A stretch of DNA of 64,000 nucleotides from Mesorhizobium sp. Lineage in GTDB: Bacteria > Pseudomonadota > Alphaproteobacteria > Rhizobiales > Rhizobiaceae. A program made the translations under genes and the position numbers. The notes beneath the pieces were generated by a model. It made no database searches and was not told the origin of the DNA. It saw nothing but the letters and a program-made list of their open reading frames with translations. The stretch covers positions 1 through 64,000 of the forward strand of contig NZ_JAFKIC010000107.1 of assembly GCF_017306585.1 (NCBI RefSeq), written 5' to 3'. Positions 9,540 through 17,848 of this stretch are shown piece after piece; the stretch's first letter is position 1; each line of letters begins with the position of its first letter.

Positions 9540-10694
9540 ATGGAGAAGATGATTTTGGGGGCAGCGGTCGTCGCCGCAGGGCTTTTGCAGGTGACGCATG
9601 CCGGCGCCGCCGATCTGAAGATCGGCCTCGCCGTGGCGATGACCGGCACCTATGCGCCCTATAGCGAGGCCGAGGGCGCGCGCTGCATGGCCGATAAATT
9701 GAACAAGGCGGCCGCGGCAGGCGATCCCAAGGTCGAGCTGATGATCGAGGACAACAGGTCCGACCCGCAGCTCTCGGTTTCGCTCGGCCAGAAGTTCCTC
9801 GACGCCGGCGCGCAGATCATTACGGGCGTGCCGTTCCCTGACGCGCTCATCCCCACCGCGCAGATCGCCGCACCCTATGGCGCCACCGTGTTCTCGGCGC
9901 CGAACACGCAGCTCGAGATGCAGCAGGCCGGGCTCGATAATTTCATTGCCGGCGCGGTGCCCGATCCGATCAACGCGGCGGCGACCGCCAACGCTCTTTA
10001 CGGCAAGGGCGCGCGCACCGTGGCGCTGATGGTGTCGCCCGATGCCGGCTCCTATTCGGAGAAACTGCCGGAATGGTTCGGCGAGGTGTTCGAGCATCAG
10101 GGCGGCAAGGTCGTCGGCAAGTTCAACTACTCCTGGGGCACGACGGACTGGTCGCCGCAGATCGCCAGCATCAAGGCGCTGCCGCAGAAGCCCGACGCCA
10201 TCCACATTTGCGGCGTGCTGCCTGATATCGGCATCTTCATCCGCCAGTTGCGCGCCAATGGCTATGACGGCTGGGTCGCCGGCTGTGATGCCTTCGATGA
10301 CAAGTCGCTGGAAGGCACGGTCGGCAATCCGGCGTCGCTGGAGAAGGTGATGTTCGCCACCCATGGCGCGACCGGGATCGACAGCCCGATCGACAAGTTC
10401 CTCGCCCAGTGCAAGGCCGATGGCTACAAGATCAACGGCATCTTCGACGCGCTCGGCGCCGACATGGTGCAGATCAGCTACGAGGCGGCGAAGAAGTCGG
10501 GCACGGTCGAGCCGGCCGCCCTTCGTGAGGCGATCCGCGCGCCGGGCGGCTATCCAGGCACCACGGCGCCCACCATCTCCTTCGCCGAGAAGAAGGGCTA
10601 TCCGGTGAAAGCCGTGCCGGTGATGGGTTTCTCCGATGGCAAGCGGGTGCTGATCACCGACACGCCGCCGACCTTCGTCCCGGCGCTGAACTAG
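9540..10694 (+). CDS. ABC importer periplasmic binding protein, LivK/amide-binding type
   Basis: A 384-residue precursor with a signal peptide (about residues 1-23, cleavage after GAA), then the Peripla_BP_6 start DLKIGLAVAMTGTYAPY. It is the only substrate-binding component in this importer and so decides what the cluster imports. Relatives bind leucine, amides, urea and aromatic acids; the ligand cannot be read from sequence. A strong AGGAGGAGG ribosome site precedes the ATG. Placement between livG and livF is atypical but keeps all five importer genes together. Confidence 0.88.
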   Translation: MEKMILGAAVVAAGLLQVTHAGAADLKIGLAVAMTGTYAPYSEAEGARCMADKLNKAAAAGDPKVELMIEDNRSDPQLSVSLGQKFLDAGAQIITGVPFPDALIPTAQIAAPYGATVFSAPNTQLEMQQAGLDNFIAGAVPDPINAAATANALYGKGARTVALMVSPDAGSYSEKLPEWFGEVFEHQGGKVVGKFNYSWGTTDWSPQIASIKALPQKPDAIHICGVLPDIGIFIRQLRANGYDGWVAGCDAFDDKSLEGTVGNPASLEKVMFATHGATGIDSPIDKFLAQCKADGYKINGIFDALGADMVQISYEAAKKSGTVEPAALREAIRAPGGYPGTTAPTISFAEKKGYPVKAVPVMGFSDGKRVLITDTPPTFVPALN

Positions 10695-10740
10695 GGCAGG
10701 CGGGGGAAGTGATGATGGATCGAGCCTGGCAGGCCGCGTC

Positions 10741-11445
10741 GTGCTGAGCGTCGACAATCTGGTCGTGCGCTACGGCGCCGTGAGCGCGGTGCGCGACCTC
10801 AGCCTGAAGGTCGGGCGGGGCGAGCTTGTCGCCCTGCTCGGTCCCAACGGCGCTGGCAAGAGCTCGACCATCAACGCGCTGACCGGCCTGGTCACGCCGG
10901 CTTCCGGCCGCATCGTTCTCGACGGCCAGGACATTTCACGGGTCCGGACCGAGGATCGCATCCGGGCGGGCCTCACCTCGACGCCGGAGGGCCGGCACAT
11001 CTTCGCCAATCTGACGGTGGGCGAGAATTTGCGGCTGGGCGCGGCGACACGGCGCGATCCCAAGGGCGTGCGCGGCGATATCGACCGGTTCCTGGCGCTC
11101 TTTCCGGTGCTCTCGGAACGCTACGGGCAAGCGGCGGGCACGCTTTCGGGCGGCGAGCAGCAGATGCTTGCGATCTCCCGGTCGCTGATGTCGCGTCCGA
11201 AGCTGCTTCTGCTCGACGAACCGTCGCTGGGCCTTGCGCCGAAGATCGTGGAACGGATCTTCGACTTCATCGGCGAGCTCAAGCGGGAAGGGCTGACGCT
11301 GCTGGTGGTCGAGCAGAACGCCAGGCAGGCGCTGCGCTTCGCCGACCGGGTCTACGTCGTCAGCGCCGGCACGCTGCGTTACGAGGGGCCGCCCGCCGAG
11401 CTCGCCGACGAACACGGCCTCTTCAACCTCTATATTGGCGGGTAG
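10741..11445 (+). CDS. livF: branched-chain amino acid-type ABC importer ATPase, LivF-like
   Basis: This 234-residue ATPase starts at GTG 10741. Walker A GPNGAGKSS, signature LSGGEQQML, Walker B LLLLDEPSLGLAP and VVEQNARQAL are the LivF hallmarks; LivF has Glu-Gln where LivG has Asp-His. It pairs with the LivG-like subunit. The livH start follows 8 bp after its stop. Confidence 0.9.
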   Translation: MLSVDNLVVRYGAVSAVRDLSLKVGRGELVALLGPNGAGKSSTINALTGLVTPASGRIVLDGQDISRVRTEDRIRAGLTSTPEGRHIFANLTVGENLRLGAATRRDPKGVRGDIDRFLALFPVLSERYGQAAGTLSGGEQQMLAISRSLMSRPKLLLLDEPSLGLAPKIVERIFDFIGELKREGLTLLVVEQNARQALRFADRVYVVSAGTLRYEGPPAELADEHGLFNLYIGG

Positions 11446-11453
11446 GCGGCGAC

Positions 11454-12353
11454 ATGGACTATGCCTTGCAGCAGCTTCTCAACGCGCTTGCCTTCGGCGC
11501 GGAATATTCCCTGGTCGCGCTCGGCCTGGCTGTCGTGTTCTCGATCATGGGCCTGGTCAATTTCGCGCATGGCGAAATCATCGGCGTTTCCGCCTACAGC
11601 GTGTTCCTGGCCGCTGCGCTCGGGCTGACCTCGCCTGTCGTGGCCGTGCTGCTCGCCGTCGCCGCCGCCGCTCTCGCGGCCGTCGCCTTCGAACGCGTGG
11701 CGTTCCGGCCGGTGCGCTACGCACCGACCACGACCGGCCTGTTGACAGCCTTCGGCGTCTCGATCGTGGTGCAGAACCTGTTCATGCTGCTGATCTCGCC
11801 CAAGCCGCAATCGGTCTCGATCCTCAACGGGCTGAACCAGATGTGGTTCGTCGGTCCTTTCGCGGTGTCGTCGCTGCAGGTCATGGAACTGATCGTTTCC
11901 GGCCTCACCATCCTGGCGCTGGTGCTGTTCCTCAACCGCTCGACGCTCGGCCTCGCCATCCGCGCGGCGTCGCGCGATTTCGCCACGGTGCGGCTGATGG
12001 GCATCAAGGCCAACCGGGTGATCGCCACGGCTTTCGCCATCTCCGGCGCGCTGGCCGGCATCGCCGCCGTGTTCATCATCGCGCGGCGCGGCAGCGTCTC
12101 GCCTGATCTCGGCTTCAGCCTGGTGCTGAAGGCTTTCGTCGCCTGCGTCATCGGCGGTTTCGGCTCGCTGGCGGGAGCGGCAGCCGGCGGCATGCTGCTC
12201 GGCTTCATCGAGGTCGGCCTGCTCGTCGCCCTGCCGCAGGAATATGGAGGCTTCAAGGACGCGCTCACCTACGCGATCATCGTCGCGCTGCTGGTCTACC
12301 GGCCGGAAGGCCTGCTCGGCCAGCGGGTCGAACTCGGCGACAAGGAGATTTGA
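11454..12353 (+). CDS. livH: branched-chain amino acid-type ABC importer permease, LivH-like
   Basis: A 299-residue hydrophobic protein beginning MDYALQQLLNALAFGAEYSLVALGLAVVF, typical of LivH. It has about eight membrane segments and the cytoplasmic coupling region RAASRDFATVRLMGI that contacts the ATPases. It forms the transmembrane pore with LivM. The livM start follows the stop by one base, so the two are coupled. Confidence 0.9.
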   Translation: MDYALQQLLNALAFGAEYSLVALGLAVVFSIMGLVNFAHGEIIGVSAYSVFLAAALGLTSPVVAVLLAVAAAALAAVAFERVAFRPVRYAPTTTGLLTAFGVSIVVQNLFMLLISPKPQSVSILNGLNQMWFVGPFAVSSLQVMELIVSGLTILALVLFLNRSTLGLAIRAASRDFATVRLMGIKANRVIATAFAISGALAGIAAVFIIARRGSVSPDLGFSLVLKAFVACVIGGFGSLAGAAAGGMLLGFIEVGLLVALPQEYGGFKDALTYAIIVALLVYRPEGLLGQRVELGDKEI

Positions 12354-12354
12354 C

Positions 12355-13452
12355 GTGGCGAGATCAGACGTGGCGCAAGCAATCGAAAATACCGCGCCCT
12401 CCGCCGCTGTCGCGCAGCCAGGCAGTGCGATGATGCGCTCGCTGGTCGGCGGACTGGTGACGGCGCTGCCGGTGCTGGCGATCGGGTTGGCGATCCTGAA
12501 TTTCGCACCGACCTATTACACCTATCTGGCGCTCGGCGCCTTCGTGAACCTGATCGTCGTCGTCGGCCTGCAAGTGTTCATGGGCAATTCCAACATCGCC
12601 AATCTCGGCCACAGCGCCTTTGTCGGCCTCGGCGCCTATGGCGTGGCCATCCTGTCGACGCCGTTGGCGATGAAGAAACTGTCGATCCCCAACGCGCCGT
12701 TCGGCTTCGCGACGCTGCAGCTCGATCCGGTTTCCTCGGCGCTCATCGCGCTGATGGTGGTCGGCATCGTCGCCGCCGTCAGCGGCAAGGTGATCAGCCG
12801 GCTGTCGGGCGTGGCGGCGACCATCGTCAGCCTCGCCCTGCTGATCATCGTCCATTCGGTGTTTCTCAACTGGACCGACCTGTTCAAGGGCAACCAGGCC
12901 TTCTTCGGCATCCCCAAGGTGGTCGGCCTGCCCTGGATGCTGGTGTTCTCCGTGGTGGTGATCGTGGCGGCACGGCTGTTCAAGGATAGCCGCTGGGGCT
13001 TGCAGCTGAGGGCCAGCGCCCAGAGCCCGCAGGCGGCCGCCGCGCTTGGCATCGACGCCCGGCGCCTGCGGCTGATGTCATGGGTGCTGTCGGCGCTGAT
13101 CTGCGGCCTTGCCGGCGTGCTCTACGCCTATTTCGCCGGGACGATCAGCCCGAAGCTGTTCTACTTCCAGATGATCTTCAACACGCTGGCGATGCTGATC
13201 CTGGGCGGCATGGCGACGGTGACGGGCGCTGTGACCGGCGTGATCGTGCTGTCGGTCGGGCTGGAATTCATCCGCAGCATCGAATCCGGCGTGACCATCG
13301 GCGCTATCCAGCTGCCGCAACTGCTCGGCCTGTCCGGTGTGGCGCTCGGCGTCGTCATCGTGCTGTGCATGGCGTTCCGGCCAAGCGGCATCAGCGGCCG
13401 CCACGAGCTCGACGAACTCTTGTCGCGATTTTTCCGGCGCAACGCGAAATAG
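12355..13452 (+). CDS. livM: branched-chain amino acid-type ABC importer permease, LivM-like
   Basis: GTG 12355 was chosen because AAGGAG (12342-12347) lies 7 bases before it, giving 365 residues; the frame is open further upstream but overlaps livH. It has multiple membrane segments, the NIANLGHSAFVGLGAYG region and the coupling loop LRASAQSPQAAAALGID. The C-terminus FRPSGISGR is typical of LivM. It is followed after 32 bp by the GS-like ligase gene, which appears to be the last gene of the operon. Confidence 0.9.
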   Translation: MARSDVAQAIENTAPSAAVAQPGSAMMRSLVGGLVTALPVLAIGLAILNFAPTYYTYLALGAFVNLIVVVGLQVFMGNSNIANLGHSAFVGLGAYGVAILSTPLAMKKLSIPNAPFGFATLQLDPVSSALIALMVVGIVAAVSGKVISRLSGVAATIVSLALLIIVHSVFLNWTDLFKGNQAFFGIPKVVGLPWMLVFSVVVIVAARLFKDSRWGLQLRASAQSPQAAAALGIDARRLRLMSWVLSALICGLAGVLYAYFAGTISPKLFYFQMIFNTLAMLILGGMATVTGAVTGVIVLSVGLEFIRSIESGVTIGAIQLPQLLGLSGVALGVVIVLCMAFRPSGISGRHELDELLSRFFRRNAK

Positions 13453-13484
13453 CGGCGTCCGGTATTCTTGGTGGAGGACTGAAA

Positions 13485-14879
13485 GTGGAATTTGAGGACA
13501 AGGCCGCGGCTTACGCGCCCCAGCTCGAGGCGTTGCAGAAGAAACTCGCGGCAAACGGCGTCGAGTTCGTCGAGGTGCATACGGTCGACACGTCGGGCGC
13601 GTTCCGCTCCAAGATCGCGCCGCTGAAGCTCTCGACCTATGGCGAATCCATCAATGCCATTCTCTATTGCGTCACCCATGGCGACGGCCAGCCGCTGGGT
13701 GATGTCGCCTTCGCCTCGCCGAGCGCCAATGAGGAGAACGGCTTCCCCAACATCAAGGGCATCATCGATCCCGCGACGGTCGTCCAGCATGGCTGGAAGC
13801 CGAAATTCGCCTCCGGCATCACGTCCTCCTACATGCTTGACGGCGCGGTCTGTCCCTTCGATCCGCGCGGCGTGCTGGCCCGTGTAGAGCAACGCGCCAG
13901 GGCGCTCGGCTACGAGCCGATGGTCGCGCTCGAATATGAGTTCGGCATCTTCCACGCCGATCACGACCTGATGCGCGCCGGACGCTACCGCGAACTGAAG
14001 CCCTGGGGCCATTCGCTGATCAACTACGATCTGGTGCGCAGCGGCGAGTACCAGGATTTCGCCGCAGAGTTCATCACCCGCATGAAGAGCATCGGCATCG
14101 GCGTCGCCTCATTGGTCACCGAATACGGCTATGGCATGTATGAATACGCGCTGACGCCGAAGCCGGCGCTGCAGGCGGCCGATGATGCCATGCGCGCAAA
14201 ACTGCATCTGCGCGAACTCTGCGCCGAGCGCGGGCTGGTGGCCACCTTCATGACGCGCTTCCAGCCGCCGGGCAAGGAGAGCGCCTGCGGGGCGCACCAT
14301 CATGTCAGCCTGTGGCAGGACGGCAAGCCGTCCTTCGCAGCCGGCCCGAACCGACTGACGCCGGTGGCCGAGAAATTCCTGGCCGGCGTGCTCAAGCGGA
14401 TGCAGGAAACGCATCTCCTGTTCCGTCCGACAGTGAATTCCTATCGTCGTTTCGACCGTGGGGCGTGGTCGCCGGAAGATGTCGCCTGGGGGTTCGAGAA
14501 CCGCACCGCGCCGATCCGTGCCATTACGACGCCCAATGACGGCGCCTGCCGGCTGGAGCACCGCGCGCCGGGCGCCGACATCAATCCTTATCTCTCGATC
14601 GCCGCGATCCTCGCTGCGGGCTGCGAGGGCATCGAGAAGGATTTGCCGCTGGAGGCGCCGGTCACCTCAAACCTTGCCGATCTGGACAAACCGAAACTGC
14701 CGCGCACGCTCAACGCCTCGATCGAGGCTTTTGCTGCCTCCGATTTCTGCGCTGAAGCGTTCGGCGAGGCGTTCCGCGACAATTATGCCGAAAGCCGGCG
14801 GGCCGAACAGGCGGCGTTCGACGCCTGGCAGGCTTCGCACATCACCGATTTCGAATGGCAGCGCTATTTCGTCAGTTGA
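13485..14879 (+). CDS. glutamine synthetase-family ligase (probable gamma-glutamylamide synthetase)
   Basis: GTG 13485 has GGAGG 7 bases upstream and gives 464 residues. GS motifs are present: the metal-binding EYEFG segment, GAHHHVSLW (GxHxHxSLW type), NSYRRF, NRTAPIRAI and the RLEHRAPGADINPYLS substrate segment. True GlnA enzymes differ in these motifs and carry an adenylylation-site Tyr that is not obvious here. Family relatives such as PuuA, IpuC and GlnA4 ligate glutamate to putrescine, isopropylamine or ethanolamine. Being last in a Liv-type import operon, next to ALDH and hydrolase genes, supports amine glutamylation. Substrate unknown. Confidence 0.85.
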   Translation: MEFEDKAAAYAPQLEALQKKLAANGVEFVEVHTVDTSGAFRSKIAPLKLSTYGESINAILYCVTHGDGQPLGDVAFASPSANEENGFPNIKGIIDPATVVQHGWKPKFASGITSSYMLDGAVCPFDPRGVLARVEQRARALGYEPMVALEYEFGIFHADHDLMRAGRYRELKPWGHSLINYDLVRSGEYQDFAAEFITRMKSIGIGVASLVTEYGYGMYEYALTPKPALQAADDAMRAKLHLRELCAERGLVATFMTRFQPPGKESACGAHHHVSLWQDGKPSFAAGPNRLTPVAEKFLAGVLKRMQETHLLFRPTVNSYRRFDRGAWSPEDVAWGFENRTAPIRAITTPNDGACRLEHRAPGADINPYLSIAAILAAGCEGIEKDLPLEAPVTSNLADLDKPKLPRTLNASIEAFAASDFCAEAFGEAFRDNYAESRRAEQAAFDAWQASHITDFEWQRYFVS

Positions 14880-14891
14880 TCACGGAAAAGA

Positions 14892-14918
14892 AGCGGACCG
14901 GCTTCCCGCCGGCCCGCT
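14892..14918. terminator. stem-loop between convergent genes
   Basis: AGCGGACCGGC and GCCGGCCCGCT form an 11-bp stem with one mismatch and a TTCCC loop. Read on the minus strand it is followed by TTCTTTTC, so it is best as a terminator for the small minus-strand gene. It may also end the GS operon. Confidence 0.55.
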
Positions 14919-14931
14919 GTCTCAATCGAAA

Positions 14932-15252
14932 TCAACCGCAGACGCGAACGTCCTCGATCACCTTATGGTGGTGGCGCCAATGCACCACGGTCTCCATGTG
15001 GCAGCGGTGACGCCAGTGGTGCCGGCGATAGCCGTCTCCCTTGTAATCACCATACTGCATGCCGTTCTCGCCGCCGTACTGGTTGTCATAGCGGCGGTCA
15101 TGATGCCGGCGGATGACAATGCCGGAATCCTCATCGGTTGAATATCTGTTGCCGTCATCGGATTGGATGACGACACTGGCAGCTTGCGTAGGGGCAATGA
15201 CTGCCGCTGTTGCGGCAAAAGCCAGCATGGAAGCCAGAATCAACTTTTTCAT
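14932..15252 (-). CDS. small exported His-rich protein, function unknown
   Basis: A 106-residue protein with a clear signal peptide (MKKLILASMLAFAATAAV, likely cut after TQA near residue 24). The mature part is hydrophilic, rich in Asp, Tyr, Gly and Arg, with a His/Arg-rich stretch (RRHHWRHRCH and HWRHHHK) and two cysteines. It could bind metal or an acidic surface; no family is recognised. ATCCTCC in the plus strand before the start is a good minus-strand ribosome site (GGAGGAT). A stem-loop with T-rich tail follows the stop. Confidence 0.7.
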   Translation of the reverse strand: MKKLILASMLAFAATAAVIAPTQAASVVIQSDDGNRYSTDEDSGIVIRRHHDRRYDNQYGGENGMQYGDYKGDGYRRHHWRHRCHMETVVHWRHHHKVIEDVRVCG

Positions 15253-15314
15253 TTCATCCTCCTGCGAGTTTCAAGACCAATAACTCGCGGAAGAACTGGC
15301 TGTTCCGCTCGGAT

Positions 15315-16163
15315 TTACACGCTTTGCGACACTGCGGATATCAAGCTGTTATCGCTCGTGCGCTCCAGCCGCACGAAAGCTGTCAGGGGCAGATGGTCGG
15401 ATGCAACGCGCGAAAGCGGCGTGTCATGGGCTTCGACGGTGGCAATCATGCCATGCCGGTTAGCCATGATCCGGTCGAGCGCCAGCAGGGGCAGGTTGGA
15501 CGGGAAGGTGGGAACCGCTGGCGGCTGCGGACCAAACGTCGCGTGCAGTGTGTTGAGGGCGGAACGATTGCCGAGCCGCCATTCATTGAGGTCGCCGAGC
15601 AGCAGCGTCGGCTTCTCGTCGGGGCTGCTCATGAGGTCGAGCACCACACGGGCCTGCTGGGAGCGCGAGCGGCGCAGCAGGCCGAGATGGGCGGCGATGA
15701 TGCGCAGCGTCTGGCTTCCCTCGAGGTCGATCTCCGCCACCACCGCGCCGCGCGGCTCAAGGCCGGGAAGCCTGATCTGGTGAACGTCGCGGACAACGCC
15801 TTTCTTGAACAGCAGGACATTGCCATGCCAGCCATGGCCTTTGCCGGTGGCGAAGATCGGCACCGGCACGAGGCCGGTTTCACGCTCGAGCCGGGGCAGG
15901 TCGAGAAGCCCGTCGCGCTCGCCGAAGCGGTTGTCGGCTTCCTGCAGCGCAATGACGTCCGGATCGATCTCGCGGATGACGCGGCTGGTCCGTTCGGGGT
16001 CGAACTTCCTGTCGACACCGATGCATTTGTGGACGTTGTAGGAGGCGACCAGCGTGCCGGTGGTGCCGGTCGCCTTGTGCGCGGCGGCGTTTGCCTTGCG
16101 CATCCGCCGGTCGCGAATGGACAAGAGCATGGTCGCCGGCAGGCTGCGTCCGTTCATCCGCAT
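15315..16163 (-). CDS. endonuclease/exonuclease/phosphatase family protein
   Basis: This 282-residue protein has the motifs of the EEP superfamily: ASYNVHKCIG, IALQEADN (metal-binding Glu), the histidine in HGWHGNVLL, AAHLGLL, LLLGDLNEW (catalytic Asp and Asn), LDRIMA and the final ASDHLPLTA His. These enzymes are metal-dependent phosphodiesterases acting on nucleic acids or phospholipids. The next gene upstream is a cardiolipin synthase, and EEP genes often sit beside PLD-family genes in rhizobia, so a phospholipid role is possible. The first 35 residues are basic and the start is uncertain. Confidence 0.82.
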   Translation of the reverse strand: MRMNGRSLPATMLLSIRDRRMRKANAAAHKATGTTGTLVASYNVHKCIGVDRKFDPERTSRVIREIDPDVIALQEADNRFGERDGLLDLPRLERETGLVPVPIFATGKGHGWHGNVLLFKKGVVRDVHQIRLPGLEPRGAVVAEIDLEGSQTLRIIAAHLGLLRRSRSQQARVVLDLMSSPDEKPTLLLGDLNEWRLGNRSALNTLHATFGPQPPAVPTFPSNLPLLALDRIMANRHGMIATVEAHDTPLSRVASDHLPLTAFVRLERTSDNSLISAVSQSV

Positions 16164-16296
16164 CGTATGCCTGACATGCCTGATTCTCTCGCCATGCCTT
16201 CAAAATAGAGTCTTTGCGCCAATGTTCCATGACCGGCATAAAACTATCTGGCAAACGCGCCTTTTGGTGAAGATGCGGTTGAAGACGGTGACCTTG

Positions 16297-17760
16297 TCAA
16301 AGATAGGGTGATCCCAGCCACAGGATCCGGTCGAACAGCCTGATGAGGAAGGGCCGGGCGCGCAGGGCTTCGAGCGTCACGGGCACGGCGGAACTCATCG
16401 CCGATCCGATGCGCGTCTCGATCTCGCCGGCAAAGCCGGCGTCGAGAACCTCGAGGTCGATCTCGAAATTCAGACGCAGCGAGCGGGCGTCGAGATTTGA
16501 GGAGCCGACATAGGCCCACACGCCGTCGATCGACAGCAGCTTCGAATGATCGAACGGTCCTTCCGTGCGCCAGACGCGGCAATAGTGCTTCAGCACCTGG
16601 TCGAATTGCGCCGTCATGGCGCGGTCGACGAGGAAGAGGTTGTTCACCGCCGGCACCACGATGTCGATCTCGACGCCGCGCCGGGCGGCGGTGATGAGCG
16701 CGCTGATCAACTCCCGGTCGGGCAGGAAATAGGGCGACATGAGCCGGATCGACTTGCGGGCGACCGAGAAGGCGCCGATCAGCAGCTTGTGATTGGTCTC
16801 GTTGCTGGCATCAGGCCCGGAGGCGACCGCCCGCACCATCATCGGCTGTCCGGCTTGCGGCGATAGCGGCGCAATTGCCCAGGCCTCGCCCTTCAGCGCC
16901 TCGTTGGTGGCAAAGCGCCAGTCCTCCGCGGCGACCGAGAACAGATCGGCGACAACCGGGCCGGTGACCCGGAAATGCGTATCCCGGGCGCTGTTGGAAC
17001 CGGCGAATTCGGCTGAAAAACCCTTGCGGATGTTCATGCCGCCGGTAAAGGCCAACGTGCCGTCGACCATCAGGATCTTGCGGTGGGTCCTGAGATTGGC
17101 ATAGGGCAGGCGCAGCCCCATGACGATGTTGCCGTTGAAGACGTCCGCGGTGATGTTGGCGCGGCGCAGATGTCCCAGGATGCTGGGGACGGAGTAGCGG
17201 GCGCCGACGGCGTCGATCAGCACGCGAACGGCGACGCCGCGCCGAACGGCATTGGCCAGCGCTTCGACGAAAAGCAGGCCGACGGCGTCATTGTCGAAAA
17301 TATAGGTTTCGAGCAGGACGCTGCGTTCGGCGCCGTCGATGGCCGCGCACATGGCGGCATAGGCCTCGTCGCCGGTCTCCAGCACGTCGATCGCATTGCC
17401 CGGATTGAGCGCGCGCCGCGCCACCCTGTCGCCGAGCGTGCGCAAACCGGTGAAACGCTGACCGTAGCGCTCGATGATCAGCGCTTCTTCGGCGGCGAGG
17501 TCGCGCTCATGCTTGGCGGAGGCCGCGTCGCCGGACAGTGGCCGCTGCGCGCTGATGGTGGCGCGGCGGATGCGGTTGATGCCGGCGACGGCATAGATCA
17601 GCACGCCGAGGATCGGCGACAGCACCATCACGCCGACCCATCCGGTGGCGGCGCGCACATCCTCCTTGGTCATGACGGCATGGCTGATGCCGACCGCCGC
17701 CATCACCACCGAGATGAACGCCAGGATATGAGGCCAGTGAGTCGCCAGGTCTTCGAACAT
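16297..17760 (-). CDS. cls: cardiolipin synthase, phospholipase D family
   Basis: ATG 17760 gives 487 residues; the open frame extends to 17796. Two N-terminal membrane segments (near 10-30 and 40-65) are followed by two HKD catalytic motifs, HRKILMVDGTLAFTGG and HSKLLSIDGVWAYVGSSN. This is the layout of bacterial ClsA-type enzymes, which make cardiolipin from two phosphatidylglycerols at the inner membrane. It lies 133 bp upstream of the EEP gene on the same strand. Family assignment is secure. Confidence 0.9.
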   Translation of the reverse strand: MFEDLATHWPHILAFISVVMAAVGISHAVMTKEDVRAATGWVGVMVLSPILGVLIYAVAGINRIRRATISAQRPLSGDAASAKHERDLAAEEALIIERYGQRFTGLRTLGDRVARRALNPGNAIDVLETGDEAYAAMCAAIDGAERSVLLETYIFDNDAVGLLFVEALANAVRRGVAVRVLIDAVGARYSVPSILGHLRRANITADVFNGNIVMGLRLPYANLRTHRKILMVDGTLAFTGGMNIRKGFSAEFAGSNSARDTHFRVTGPVVADLFSVAAEDWRFATNEALKGEAWAIAPLSPQAGQPMMVRAVASGPDASNETNHKLLIGAFSVARKSIRLMSPYFLPDRELISALITAARRGVEIDIVVPAVNNLFLVDRAMTAQFDQVLKHYCRVWRTEGPFDHSKLLSIDGVWAYVGSSNLDARSLRLNFEIDLEVLDAGFAGEIETRIGSAMSSAVPVTLEALRARPFLIRLFDRILWLGSPYL

Positions 17761-17848
17761 CGCCGGGACTATCCAGCGCGCTCTCGCAGAAGGCAATGCA
17801 ACCTATTGCTTCTGGCATAAGCGATATCACCAGGCGGACATTCAAACG

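Noticed and set aside
13485-14879. Housekeeping glutamine synthetase GlnA
   Set aside because: Motifs deviate from GlnA, the neighbours are an importer and amine-type catabolic genes, and no glnB lies next to it.
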